Shown one piece after another: positions 47,233-56,978 of a stretch of 64,000 nt of DNA. Location: contig NZ_JABUFE010000002.1 in assembly GCF_013315265.1 (NCBI RefSeq), positions 372,001-436,000 on the forward strand, written 5' to 3'. The notes under the pieces are model-generated. The model was given only the letters and a program-made list of their open reading frames with translations, was not told the origin of the DNA and did not search any database. Source of the DNA: Parasulfitobacter algicola. Lineage in GTDB: Bacteria > Pseudomonadota > Alphaproteobacteria > Rhodobacterales > Rhodobacteraceae. Both the position numbers and the translations under genes were made by a program. Position 1 is the stretch's first letter. Every line of letters starts with the position of its first letter.

Positions 47233-47670
47233 TCAGCTTAAACGCTGCCGTTCCCTTAGAAAAACCGATGTTTCGCTGTCTGTTACGCCATCAAGACCCC
47301 GGATGGATTGTATCATGTCATCCAGATCTTCAAGCTGTTTTGCACCAAACTCAACAACGATATCCCATTGGCCATGCGTTGTGTAAATCGCCTTGATCTC
47401 GGGGATGCCCCGCAGACGTGCAACAACTTTTTCAAGTGCCCGCCCCTCTAGCTTAATCGTTAGCATGCCACGCACCAGCTGCACATCGGGTGCATTCGTA
47501 GTCGTGATTGTAAAACCCGCAATCGTCCCATTAGTGACCAGACGATCCATTCTTGCACGCACCGTTGATCGGGTCACTTTCAATATCTCAGAAAGCTCAG
47601 AAATACTCGCCCGGCCATTTTGTCTAAGTGCCGCAATCAATTGTTCATCTATCGTATCCAAATTGCACAC
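47233..47670 (-). CDS. Lrp/AsnC-family regulator, divergent from arginase
   Basis: A 145-aa feast/famine regulator: N-terminal HTH (DTIDEQLIAALRQNGRASISELSEILKVTRSTVRARMDRLVTNG) and a C-terminal RAM domain (GMLTIKLEGRALEKVVARLRGIPEI...THGQWDIVVEFG). The divergent arginase/ornithine cyclodeaminase pair is the obvious target, with arginine or ornithine as likely effector. The start is GTG at 47670; a TTG at 47661 is possible. Confidence 0.92.
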   Translation of the reverse strand: MCNLDTIDEQLIAALRQNGRASISELSEILKVTRSTVRARMDRLVTNGTIAGFTITTTNAPDVQLVRGMLTIKLEGRALEKVVARLRGIPEIKAIYTTHGQWDIVVEFGAKQLEDLDDMIQSIRGLDGVTDSETSVFLRERQRLS

Positions 47671-47675
47671 CCATT

Positions 47676-47692
47676 TGATGTTAATTAAATCA
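47676..47692. promoter_or_regulatory. Candidate Lrp-type operator in the Lrp-arginase gap
   Basis: TGAT and ATCA flank the AT-rich palindrome TTAATTAA just upstream of the regulator gene. This resembles a degenerate Lrp site and lies in the 141-base divergent promoter region. AT-rich sequence could create it by chance. Confidence 0.3.
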
Positions 47693-47811
47693 TTTTGACC
47701 CCACTATAAGTCATTTTACATAATATATTCTAAAAATTATCCAAATTGATCACTTGAGCTTACCATTTTATTTCGGTTCATCTTGAACAGAAATTTATGA
47801 AAGGCCAGGCC

Positions 47812-48744
47812 ATGCGATCAATCACTCTTTTAGGTGCGCCCGTTGATTCTGGAAAAGCACGACAAGGGTGTTTGATGGGCCCTGATGCACTTCGGGTGGC
47901 CGGCCTTGAACGCGCCTTGCGCGATTTGGGTCACAAGGTTCACGACCACGGCAATCTTGCACCTTCGCCAAAAACATCAGAACACGCGATACACCCCAAT
48001 TCACTTCTGAAAAATCTGGAAGATTGCGCCAATTGGGTGGCTGCCCTGCAAGACGCAGCTTTTGAAATCTGCGACGATACACGAACGCCTATTTTTATGG
48101 GTGGTGATCACCTTATGTCTGCGGGCACTGTAAGTGGCGTTGCAAATTATGCGCAGGCTCTAGGGCAGGAACAATTCGTTCTTTGGCTGGATGCGCACAC
48201 TGACTTTCACACTCTGTCCAGTACCGACAGCGGCAATCTGCATGGAACGCCCGTTGCGTTCTTTACCGGGCAAGATGGATTTAAAGGCTATTTTCCAACA
48301 CCCAAAGGCCTAGTGAAACCAGAAAACATCTGCATGTTAGGCATTCGGTCTGTTGACGCATCAGAAAACGCAAACATCACCGAAACCGCGATTGATGTTC
48401 ACGACATGCGCGCCATTGACGAAGGCGGCATCGCCACGCCCTTGCGCAATTTTCTAAGCCGCGTTCGCGCTGCAAACGGACGACTGCATCTAAGCTTTGA
48501 TGTCGATTTTCTGGATCCCAGCATTGCGCCCGCTGTTGGCACGACTGTTCCAGGCGGTGCCACGTTCCGCGAAGCACATCTGGTCATGGAAATTCTGCAT
48601 GACAGCGACCTTGTCACATCGATGGATATCGCAGAGCTGAACCCTTTCTTGGATGAACGCGGACGGACCGCAAAACTGATCGTCGATCTGATCGCCAGCC
48701 TGTTTGGTAAGCGCGTCATGGATCGCCCAACTCGGAGTTTTTGA
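47812..48744 (+). CDS. rocF: Arginase
   Basis: Hydrolyses arginine to ornithine and urea with a binuclear Mn centre. The ligands are visible as H100 (FMGGDHLMSAG), D127-A-H129-T-D131 (WLDAHTDFH) and D230-V-D232 (SFDVDFLDP). The 310-aa length is normal. The ATG at 47812 follows AAAGG; an upstream in-frame ATG at 47797 lacks a ribosome site. Followed immediately by the ornithine cyclodeaminase gene. Confidence 0.95.
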   Translation: MRSITLLGAPVDSGKARQGCLMGPDALRVAGLERALRDLGHKVHDHGNLAPSPKTSEHAIHPNSLLKNLEDCANWVAALQDAAFEICDDTRTPIFMGGDHLMSAGTVSGVANYAQALGQEQFVLWLDAHTDFHTLSSTDSGNLHGTPVAFFTGQDGFKGYFPTPKGLVKPENICMLGIRSVDASENANITETAIDVHDMRAIDEGGIATPLRNFLSRVRAANGRLHLSFDVDFLDPSIAPAVGTTVPGGATFREAHLVMEILHDSDLVTSMDIAELNPFLDERGRTAKLIVDLIASLFGKRVMDRPTRSF

Positions 48745-49803
48745 ATGAACACGCCCACACCCCCCGCAGGCATAAACATCGTCCCGTTCGTCAGCGTTGA
48801 TCACATGATGAAACTAGTCAATCACATTGGGGTCGAAACTTTCTTGCGCGAACTCGCCGTCTATATCGAAGACGATTTCCGACGTTGGGAATTATTCGAC
48901 AAAACCCCCCGCGTGGCGTCCCACTCCAAAGATGGCGTGATTGAACTGATGCCGACAAGCGACGGTGAAACTTATGGCTTCAAATACGTCAACGGGCATC
49001 CGAAAAACACAAAAGAAGGGCTGCAAACCGTCACGGCCTTTGGCGTATTGTCCGATGTCTATACCGGATACCCTGCGCTTTTGACTGAAATGACAATTCT
49101 GACCGCGCTGCGCACTGCCGCAACATCAGCCGTGGCAGCCAAATACTTGGCACCCGAAGAGGCCGATACAATGGCGATTATCGGCAATGGCGCACAATCA
49201 GAATTTCAGGCAATGGCATTCAAGGCAATTCTTGGAATAAAAAAGCTGCGACTGTATGACATCGATCAATCCGCCACCGAAAAATGTGCCTTTAATCTGT
49301 CGGGCAAGAGTTTTGACATCACAAAATGCACCACGTCCCAAGACGCAATGGAAGGCGCACAGATTGTCACAACGGTGACAGCTGACAAACAATATGCGAC
49401 CATTTTGACCGACAATATGGTCGGCGCAGGCATTCATATCAATGCAATTGGCGGGGACTGCCCCGGCAAAACTGAACTGCACAAAGATATTCTGTTGCGG
49501 TCTGATATCTTTGTGGAATACCCGCCGCAAACCCGCATCGAAGGTGAAATTCAGCAATTGAATGATGATCACCCGGTCAAGGAATTATGGCAGGTGATCA
49601 CAGGCCAGATCGACGGACGCACTGCCGCCACGCAAACCACTCTTTTTGACAGCGTTGGCTTTGCAACCGAAGATTTTTCTGCCCTGCGGTACGTCAAAGA
49701 CAAGCTTGTCGAGACTGAATTCTATGAAGAACTTGACATGTTGGCCGATCCTGATGAACCGCGCGATCTGTTCGGAATGCTGTTGCGCGCAGAAAGTGCC
49801 TAG
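48745..49803 (+). CDS. Ornithine cyclodeaminase
   Basis: NAD-dependent enzyme that turns ornithine into proline and ammonia. The 352-aa product belongs to the OCD/mu-crystallin family: FVSVDHMMKLVNHIGVETFL, FKYVNGHPKN, GNGAQSEFQAMAFKAILGIKKLRLYDID for the NAD fold, and GGDCPGKTELHKDILLRSDIFVEY. The start directly abuts the arginase stop. Together they make proline for the putA-encoded enzyme. Lysine cyclodeaminase is the only near alternative; the neighbours favour ornithine. Confidence 0.92.
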   Translation: MNTPTPPAGINIVPFVSVDHMMKLVNHIGVETFLRELAVYIEDDFRRWELFDKTPRVASHSKDGVIELMPTSDGETYGFKYVNGHPKNTKEGLQTVTAFGVLSDVYTGYPALLTEMTILTALRTAATSAVAAKYLAPEEADTMAIIGNGAQSEFQAMAFKAILGIKKLRLYDIDQSATEKCAFNLSGKSFDITKCTTSQDAMEGAQIVTTVTADKQYATILTDNMVGAGIHINAIGGDCPGKTELHKDILLRSDIFVEYPPQTRIEGEIQQLNDDHPVKELWQVITGQIDGRTAATQTTLFDSVGFATEDFSALRYVKDKLVETEFYEELDMLADPDEPRDLFGMLLRAESA

Positions 49804-50270
49804 AACGAAAAATCCTTAACCGATTGCATCGAAACAAAGGTAGACGTACTGGCCACATTCGGCAAAGTCGAGATACTCTCGCCAAGTATACGACGATAGG
49901 CCGTTATATCCGCAGTTCGGATTTTCAGCAGGTAATCGAACGATCCGGCGATCATATGGCACTGCTCGATCTCTGGTATGGCTTGAACAGCTGCGTTGAA
50001 TGCCTCAAGAGCGTTTTCGCGAGTATCGTCCAACCTGACTTCGGCAAAAGCAACATGTTCACGCCCAAGCAAGCGCGGGTTCAGCACAGCGCGAAACCCT
50101 TGGATGAATCCTTCGTCCTGCAAACGTTTCAACCGGACCTGACAAGGACTTTTCGACATCCCGATCCGCCTTGCCAAATCCGTTACCGGCAATCGTCCTT
50201 CTTGCGATAGAATAGAAATAATTTTCTCATCGTATTGATCAAGTTGTCGTCTTTCCACGTCTTTTAACAT
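49800..50270 (-). CDS. Lrp/AsnC-family regulator, PutR-like
   Basis: A 156-aa regulator with HTH (DQYDEKIISILSQEGRLPVTDLARRIGMSKSPCQVRLKRLQDEGFI) and RAM domain (FAEVRLDDTRENALEAFNAAVQAIPEIEQCHMIAGSFDYLLKIRT). The CQVRLKRLQ recognition helix resembles PutR/BkdR types that activate proline catabolism in response to proline. Divergent from putA; convergent overlap of four bases with ornithine cyclodeaminase. Confidence 0.92.
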   Translation of the reverse strand: MLKDVERRQLDQYDEKIISILSQEGRLPVTDLARRIGMSKSPCQVRLKRLQDEGFIQGFRAVLNPRLLGREHVAFAEVRLDDTRENALEAFNAAVQAIPEIEQCHMIAGSFDYLLKIRTADITAYRRILGESISTLPNVASTSTFVSMQSVKDFSF

Positions 50271-50314
50271 CAATTAGACCTAATAAATTTCCCAATAAAG
50301 GCGATATGCCTAAG

Positions 50315-50334
50315 TTTACGGAAATTTACGGAAA
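50315..50334. repeat. Tandem 10-bp repeat in the putR-putA promoter region
   Basis: TTTACGGAAA occurs twice in direct succession (50315-50324 and 50325-50334), so the copies face the same side of the helix. It lies 55 bases before the putA start and is a good candidate for cooperative regulator binding, most likely by the divergent Lrp-type protein. Confidence 0.55.
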
Positions 50335-50389
50335 CCTTCCCGCTTAATCAATGATAATATCCACACAATCAAAAGGTGGGGGCGACGAC

Positions 50390-53300
50390 ATGACCAATTT
50401 CCAAAATATGCGCAACGCAATGCGACGCAATCACCTGACTGATCAAACCGCGCTAATCGATGATATGATTGCCAAGTCAGATTTGCCCGCCCAGACACGC
50501 AAAGACATCACCCAATCTGCAGTTAAACTGATCGAAGATATCAGATCCGATAGCAATCCAGGATTGATGGAAGTATTCTTGGCAGAATACGGGTTGTCGA
50601 CGGATGAAGGGGTTGCCTTGATGTGTTTGGCCGAAGCATTACTGCGGGTTCCAGACGCCGACACGATTGATGATCTGATCGAAGATAAAATCGCGCCCTC
50701 AAGCTGGGGTGAGCATCTTGGGCAATCCTCGTCATCACTTGTCAACGCATCGACTTGGGCCTTGATGCTGACGGGCAAGGTTTTAGACGAACGGAAATCT
50801 TCAGGCGTCGCGGGCGTTTTGCATGGGGCGATCAAGCGTCTTGGTGAACCCGTCATCCGCACCGCCGTCAAACGCGCGATTAAGGAAATCGGAAATCAGT
50901 TCGTTCTGGGGGAAACCATCCAAAGTGCAATGGACCGCGCCGCTGGAATGGAGAAAAAGGGTTTCAGCTATTCCTATGATATGCTTGGTGAAGCTGCATT
51001 AACCCAAACCGATGCAGATGCCTTTTTTAAAGCCTATGAAAATTCTATCCAAACATTGTCCAAACAAGCATTGTCCGATGACATTCGGCAAAACCCAGGT
51101 ATCTCAATCAAATTATCAGCGCTTCATCCCCGGTATGAGGTCAGCCAGAAAACTCGTGTCATGACCGAGCTGGTCGACCGGACAATTGCTTTGGCTGTCA
51201 TGGCAAAAAACGCGAATATGGGTCTGAATATTGATGCCGAAGAAGCTGATCGTCTTGATCTGTCACTAGATGTGATCGAGACCGTTTTAAGTGACCCACG
51301 GCTTGCCGACTGGAATGGTTTTGGGGTCGTTGTCCAAGCCTATGGCAAGCGAGCGGCCAATGTGATCGACTGGCTTTATGCATTGGCCCAAAAGCTGGGT
51401 CGCAAAATCATGGTGCGGTTGGTCAAAGGCGCCTATTGGGACACCGAAATAAAACGCGCACAAGTCACCGGGATGACCGATTTTCCAGTCTTTACCAGCA
51501 AGTCGGCCACTGATGTGTCATATATATGTTGCGCGCAGCAACTTCTTGGCATGACTGACCGCATATATCCGCAGTTCGCCACACATAATGCGCATTCTGT
51601 TGCTGCGATTTTGCATCTAAGTGATGACAAGGCATCTTTTGAATTTCAGCGGCTGCATGGAATGGGCGAAGTCATGCACCGGCAAGTCATGAAGCAGCAT
51701 GGAACCCGCTGTCGGATTTATGCCCCAGTGGGCGCGCACCGCGATTTGCTGGCCTATCTGGTGCGGCGGCTTTTGGAAAATGGGGCCAACTCATCTTTCG
51801 TCAATCAGATTGTCGATGAAACAGTCCCTGCTGCCGATATCGCGACAGATCCATTTGATCAGGTGAAAGTTGATCTGCAGCGCAACGCAGATCGTATTAA
51901 ACTACCACGTGATCTTTATGCACCAGAACGCCAGAACTCGCGAGGCTGGGATTTGCATGACTATGATGATCTGGCTGATGTTCAAGGCGCAATCGAGCCT
52001 TTTAAGGCAGTCAGTTGGACGGCTAATCCGTTGATTGCAGGTAATTATAAGGGCGACGCTTCAAAACTCATAATCAACCCCGCTGATCCGACTGACATGG
52101 TCGGCAAGGTTACAGAATGCGACCGACAGGATGTCGAAGTTGCGTTGTCTGTCGCCCAAAGCTGGACCAATTGCGCAGAGAAAGATCGCGCCGTAATCTT
52201 GAACAAAGCTGCAGATCTGTACGAAGAAAATTATGCAGAATTGTTTGCCGTTCTAATCCGCGAGGCTGGTAAAACACCTATGGATGCAATTGCAGAATTG
52301 CGCGAAGCGATGGATTTCCTGCGATATTATGCCACCCAAATCGGATTCATAGACAAACGCGAGGCAAGGGGCGTGATCGCGTGTATATCACCTTGGAATT
52401 TCCCCCTGGCGATTTTTACGGGCCAGATTGCAGCGGCACTGGCAGCTGGCAATGGCGTGGTTGCCAAACCTGCGGATCCAACACCCATTATCGCAACTTT
52501 GGCCGTCAAACTGTTGCATGATGCAGGTGTACCCAATCAATGCTTGCAGCTGCTTCCGGGGCGCGGATCAGTGGTTGGCGCAGTCCTTGTCAGCGATCCA
52601 CGCATTGATGGCGTATGTTTCACAGGCTCAACAGCCACGGCACAAACGGTTAATCTTGCAATGGCCGATGACGTTAGCCCCGATGCCCCGTTGATCGCCG
52701 AAACCGGGGGGCTGAATGCGATGATTGTCGATTCAACTGCATTGCCCGAACAGGCAGTTAAAGACATTGTCGCATCCTCTTTCCAATCCGCAGGTCAGCG
52801 CTGTTCTGCTTTGCGCCTGCTGTATCTGCAAGAGGACATCGCACCTGAATTTATGGACATGCTTTTTGGTGCAATGGACGAATTGGTGGTTGGCAACCCA
52901 TGGGATTTCGCCACAGATGTCGGCCCTGTGATCAACCAGAGCGCAGCACAGGGCATTCAAGACCATATTGCCGAGGCCAAAACAGACGGCCGTTTGTTAA
53001 AGCAGATTGCTGCACCTGTAGATGGCATATTTATCGGACCCGCCGTGATAAAGGTGACCGGGATCGCCGACATGCAAAAAGAAATCTTTGGGCCGGTTTT
53101 GCATGTCGCAACTTTCAAATCCAGTCAGGTTGATCAGATCGTAACCGACATCAACGCCAGCGGTTATGGTCTGACGTTTGGCCTGCATACACGCATTGAT
53201 GACAGGGTCGAACACCTGACGCGTCAGCTGAATGTTGGGAATATGTATATCAATCGCAATCAGATCGGTGCGGTTGTGGGCACACAACCTTTTGGCGGCG

Positions 53301-53884
53301 AAGGTCTGTCGGGCACGGGTCCCAAGGCGGGTGGCCCACATTATTTACACAGATTTACCAAGCAGACAATGCCAACCGATACTGTGGATATGGCTGGCCC
53401 CTATCTTGATTTTGATATCGTGCAAAATGCGCTGATGGCCTTGGATGCCCCAAATCGTATGACACTTGTGACATACGACATGCCAGGGCCAACGGGTGAA
53501 TCCAACCGTCTGTCGTTGCATCCCCGCGGCAAAGTGCTGTGCCTTGGACCCAGAATTGAGCAGGCCCAGAACCAAGCAAAGATTGCGCAAGACTGCGGCT
53601 GTACAACGCTGATCGTCTGCTCCGGCGCGACGGGTCAGAATGCGATATCAGGTCAACTGAACCATGCACATCTTGAGCAACTGACAGGTTTTGACGTCGT
53701 TGCGATCTGGACTGATATCGACATCTTGCGCACTGTCAGACAAGCGCTTGCAAAACGCAACGGCCCCATTATCCCGATTGCAACCCAGGATGATATGGAA
53801 CACCGCTGCGTGCTAGAACGCCATATTTGTATTGACACAACAGCGTCTGGCGGAAATGCATCTTTGCTGGCAATGGCGGATTGA
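50390..53884 (+). CDS. putA: Bifunctional proline dehydrogenase / L-glutamate gamma-semialdehyde dehydrogenase
   Basis: Oxidises proline to glutamate in two steps with FAD and NAD. The 1164-aa product has the proline dehydrogenase barrel in the N-terminal half (GISIKLSALHPRYE, MGLNIDAEEADRLDL, VRLVKGAYWDTEIKRAQ, QFATHNAHSVAAI, YAPVGAHRDLLAYLVRRLLENGANSSFVN) and the aldehyde dehydrogenase in the C-terminal half (FPLAIFTGQIAAALAAGN, ETGGLNAMIVDS, nucleophile C805 in SAGQRCSALR). No N-terminal DNA-binding domain is present, so the divergent Lrp regulator takes that role. A C-terminal extension after about residue 1010 matches longer PutA types. Start at 50390 follows GGTGGGGG. Confidence 0.96.
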   Translation: MTNFQNMRNAMRRNHLTDQTALIDDMIAKSDLPAQTRKDITQSAVKLIEDIRSDSNPGLMEVFLAEYGLSTDEGVALMCLAEALLRVPDADTIDDLIEDKIAPSSWGEHLGQSSSSLVNASTWALMLTGKVLDERKSSGVAGVLHGAIKRLGEPVIRTAVKRAIKEIGNQFVLGETIQSAMDRAAGMEKKGFSYSYDMLGEAALTQTDADAFFKAYENSIQTLSKQALSDDIRQNPGISIKLSALHPRYEVSQKTRVMTELVDRTIALAVMAKNANMGLNIDAEEADRLDLSLDVIETVLSDPRLADWNGFGVVVQAYGKRAANVIDWLYALAQKLGRKIMVRLVKGAYWDTEIKRAQVTGMTDFPVFTSKSATDVSYICCAQQLLGMTDRIYPQFATHNAHSVAAILHLSDDKASFEFQRLHGMGEVMHRQVMKQHGTRCRIYAPVGAHRDLLAYLVRRLLENGANSSFVNQIVDETVPAADIATDPFDQVKVDLQRNADRIKLPRDLYAPERQNSRGWDLHDYDDLADVQGAIEPFKAVSWTANPLIAGNYKGDASKLIINPADPTDMVGKVTECDRQDVEVALSVAQSWTNCAEKDRAVILNKAADLYEENYAELFAVLIREAGKTPMDAIAELREAMDFLRYYATQIGFIDKREARGVIACISPWNFPLAIFTGQIAAALAAGNGVVAKPADPTPIIATLAVKLLHDAGVPNQCLQLLPGRGSVVGAVLVSDPRIDGVCFTGSTATAQTVNLAMADDVSPDAPLIAETGGLNAMIVDSTALPEQAVKDIVASSFQSAGQRCSALRLLYLQEDIAPEFMDMLFGAMDELVVGNPWDFATDVGPVINQSAAQGIQDHIAEAKTDGRLLKQIAAPVDGIFIGPAVIKVTGIADMQKEIFGPVLHVATFKSSQVDQIVTDINASGYGLTFGLHTRIDDRVEHLTRQLNVGNMYINRNQIGAVVGTQPFGGEGLSGTGPKAGGPHYLHRFTKQTMPTDTVDMAGPYLDFDIVQNALMALDAPNRMTLVTYDMPGPTGESNRLSLHPRGKVLCLGPRIEQAQNQAKIAQDCGCTTLIVCSGATGQNAISGQLNHAHLEQLTGFDVVAIWTDIDILRTVRQALAKRNGPIIPIATQDDMEHRCVLERHICIDTTASGGNASLLAMAD

Positions 53885-53920
53885 TCTGTAGCATCTGCAG
53901 ATTTCAAGATTTAGGCACGA

Positions 53921-56900
53921 TTAAGCCTTTGACTGCTTTTCCGCCACACGTTCCTTACGCAGGATCGTGTGGTAAAGAACCGGTGCTGCCAGCAATGTTA
54001 AAATTGTTGCGAAGGCCAGGCCGCCCATAATCGTGACCGCCATGGAATTAAAGAACGCATCGGTCAACAAGGGCACCATACCCAAAATGGTCGTTCCAGC
54101 GGCCAAAACCACTGGACGCACCCGCGAGATTGAAGCTTTTACAATCGCTTCTGATTGCGCAAGACCTTCGGCTTTTTGGGTGTCGATTTCTTCAACCAAA
54201 ACAATTCCGTTTTTAATCAGCATGCCCGACAGGCTTAACAGACCAAGCAATGCCGTGAACGAAAACGGCAGACCTGAGAATAGCAAACCAAGTGCCACCC
54301 CATTCACCGCCATAGGCACCAAAAGCCAGATAACAGCTGTTTGACGTAATTTGCCAAACAGCAGTATGGTGATGATCAGCATTGTCATGAAACTTAGCGG
54401 CATCTGACGACCAAGCGATGCCTGTGCCTCGGATGCGCTTTCAAATTCACCACCCCACTCCATTTCATATCCCGGCGGTAAATCCATGTCTTCAATCAAT
54501 GACCGCACCTGCGCAAAGGCCGTAGGGGGTGTTACACCTGTTATCGCATTTGCCTGAACAGTCAGTGTCTTTTGGCGGTCCCGGCGATGGATCAGCGTAT
54601 CGCGCGGCTGCAGCTCAAACCCTTCGATCGCCTGAACGACAGGCAAAAAATCTTGCAAGGCAGAACTGTAAATGACTTGATTCAACAAACTGCCGTCCTG
54701 TGCACGTTGCGCATCTGGCGCGCGTACATAGATCGGGATCAACCTATCATCTTCGCGATACTGACCAGCCAAAATACCATCTGTTGCGATCAGCATGGTT
54801 TGCGCCACATCTTCGCGTGTAATACCCGCTGCCTGCGCGCGCTCTGTTGCGTAAATCGGGCGCACCGTCAGTTCGCGTTCACGCCAGTCTGTGTGAACAC
54901 CTTCCAGCAATGCATTTGCTTCAAAAATTGCGACAGCCTGTTCGCCCAAGATACGCAGAACATCTGCATCTTTACCAATAAATCGCGCCTCAACATCAGC
55001 ACCTGTTGCAGGCCCATAGATGATCTGCTGTGTTTTGACCTCGGCCCACGGCAAGGTATCAGCCGCATATTCGTCAAGCGCCTTTTTAACAGCCGGAATG
55101 TCATCAAAGGTTTTTGCCCGAATAATCAGTTGCCCATAAGATGTGTCTGCACTTTCCGGGCTGTACGTCAAAATAAAGCGCGTTGCGCCCTGACCAATTG
55201 TTGCAGTGACAGATGCAACGTCATCACGTTCAAGCAGCCAATTTTCAAGTATCTTCAAATCACTTGATGTGTCCTTGATCGACGTGCCCTGAGCCAACTT
55301 ATAATTTAAATAGAAAAGTGGGGTATTTGAGGGTGGGAAAAACTGCTGTTTGACGCTGCCAAATGCCATAAAACAAGCCGCTGTAACGCCGATTAAGCCA
55401 GCAATCACTAACCATCTGACACGTAATGCACCTTTCAAAACCGCGCCATACCCACGGAAAATCAAACCACCATAGGGATCTTGACCATCTTTAAGACCAC
55501 CAACCTTGAACAGATAGTGCGCCAATAAAGGCGTTACTGTAATCGCAAGAAGCCAGCTTAAAAGCAGCGATATGCCAATGACCGCGAACAGTGAAAACAG
55601 GAATTCCCCCGTCGCATCGGGACTAAGACCGATACCGGCAAATGCCATGATGCCGATAATTGTCGCACCAAGCAGCGGTATTTGCGTTTGTGCGGCAACC
55701 TTTTGCGCGGCTTGTTTAGCCGTCTGGCCACGCCGCATTGCGATCTGCATTCCTTCGGCGACCACAATCGCATTGTCCACCAACATCCCCATCGCGATGA
55801 TCAAGGCGCCAAGCGAAATACGCTCCATCTTGATGTCAAAAATGAACATGAAAAAGAACGTCGACACAACCGTCAACAACAGCGTGGTGCCCACAACAAT
55901 CGCCGCACGTACACCCATAAAAAGCGCCAGAACAGCGATGACGGTTCCGACAGACAGGGCCAGGTTAACCAAAAAACCTGTGTTCGCTTCTGCGACGACT
56001 TTATGCTGTTCATAGATCGGAAATATTTGCACGCCATAAGGCAATTCGCCTTGCAACTGATCCAGCTTTTGTTCAACGCGATCACCAACTGTAACGATGT
56101 TTTCGGATGTCAATCCTGCCACACCAAGCGTAAAGACAGATGCCCCATTATGGCGTAAAATTTCCGTTGGTTTGTCAATGCGTTCACGACTCACATCAGC
56201 TATGTCTGCAAGGTTTAATACCTCTCCGGCTATACCAACAGAAAGGCCTGCAATTTCTGAAACGCTATCGTCACCCTCTGGTCGGTTGATTGTCAGATTT
56301 TGCGTACCGTTGGGAACCGTTCCAGTTGGACTAACTGCATCGCTATTTGCAACAGCCGTCACCAACACGCCCGGATCGATACCAAGATTCACAAGATTTT
56401 CAGTGGGCGGGCTTACAAAAATAGCCTCTTGCGGAAGACCGCGCAGTTCAACGTCAGCAACACCACTGACTGTCAATATCTCTCGCCTTAGGTAATTTGC
56501 AATTTCATGCTTTTCACCATCCGAAAAACCATCAGTTTGAATAGCGTAAAATATGCCAAACACATCACCAAAACCATCATTGACCAATGATTGTCTGGCA
56601 CCGGTTGGCAGTTCACTTTGCGCATCACCCACCTTATTGCGCAAATCGTCCCATATTTGTGGCATCTGATCGCCGTCATATGTGTCTTTTATTTCAACAG
56701 TGATAACCGAAATGCCGGGTTGATTGCGTGACGTGACGATCTTGATTTCGCCCATTTTCTGAATTGCAGATTCAAGCGGCTCGCTCACCTCAGTTGCTAC
56801 TTCCTGTGCAGTCGCGCCGGGGTAAGGCGTGATTACGACCGCTTCTTTAATGGTAAAGACAGGGTCTTCTAACTTGCCAACGCTGACAAAGCCCAATGCC

Positions 56901-56974
56901 CCACCAATCAGACAAAAAAGGACTAAAAGCCAAGTATAAAGCGGTTTTTCAATTGATCTACGGGCGATATCCAT
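53921..56974 (-). CDS. RND-family efflux transporter permease
   Basis: A 1017-aa HAE-type pump with twelve membrane segments in two halves, periplasmic loops between segments 1-2 and 7-8, and proton-relay residues in GMLVDNAIVVAEG. The N-terminus DIARRSIEKPLYTWLLVLFCLIGG and LEDPVFTIKEAVVITPYPGATAQEVATEVSEPLE are typical of this subfamily. The start at 56974 follows AGGAA and is 4 nt after the adaptor stop. The TetR regulator is divergent. The substrate is unknown. No outer-membrane factor is encoded here. Confidence 0.95.
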   Translation of the reverse strand: MDIARRSIEKPLYTWLLVLFCLIGGALGFVSVGKLEDPVFTIKEAVVITPYPGATAQEVATEVSEPLESAIQKMGEIKIVTSRNQPGISVITVEIKDTYDGDQMPQIWDDLRNKVGDAQSELPTGARQSLVNDGFGDVFGIFYAIQTDGFSDGEKHEIANYLRREILTVSGVADVELRGLPQEAIFVSPPTENLVNLGIDPGVLVTAVANSDAVSPTGTVPNGTQNLTINRPEGDDSVSEIAGLSVGIAGEVLNLADIADVSRERIDKPTEILRHNGASVFTLGVAGLTSENIVTVGDRVEQKLDQLQGELPYGVQIFPIYEQHKVVAEANTGFLVNLALSVGTVIAVLALFMGVRAAIVVGTTLLLTVVSTFFFMFIFDIKMERISLGALIIAMGMLVDNAIVVAEGMQIAMRRGQTAKQAAQKVAAQTQIPLLGATIIGIMAFAGIGLSPDATGEFLFSLFAVIGISLLLSWLLAITVTPLLAHYLFKVGGLKDGQDPYGGLIFRGYGAVLKGALRVRWLVIAGLIGVTAACFMAFGSVKQQFFPPSNTPLFYLNYKLAQGTSIKDTSSDLKILENWLLERDDVASVTATIGQGATRFILTYSPESADTSYGQLIIRAKTFDDIPAVKKALDEYAADTLPWAEVKTQQIIYGPATGADVEARFIGKDADVLRILGEQAVAIFEANALLEGVHTDWRERELTVRPIYATERAQAAGITREDVAQTMLIATDGILAGQYREDDRLIPIYVRAPDAQRAQDGSLLNQVIYSSALQDFLPVVQAIEGFELQPRDTLIHRRDRQKTLTVQANAITGVTPPTAFAQVRSLIEDMDLPPGYEMEWGGEFESASEAQASLGRQMPLSFMTMLIITILLFGKLRQTAVIWLLVPMAVNGVALGLLFSGLPFSFTALLGLLSLSGMLIKNGIVLVEEIDTQKAEGLAQSEAIVKASISRVRPVVLAAGTTILGMVPLLTDAFFNSMAVTIMGGLAFATILTLLAAPVLYHTILRKERVAEKQSKA

Positions 56975-56978
56975 AGGG

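Noticed and set aside
54572-55267. 231-aa open frame opposite the RND pump gene
   Set aside because: Antisense shadow of a conserved pump; composition rich in Cys and Arg, no ribosome site.
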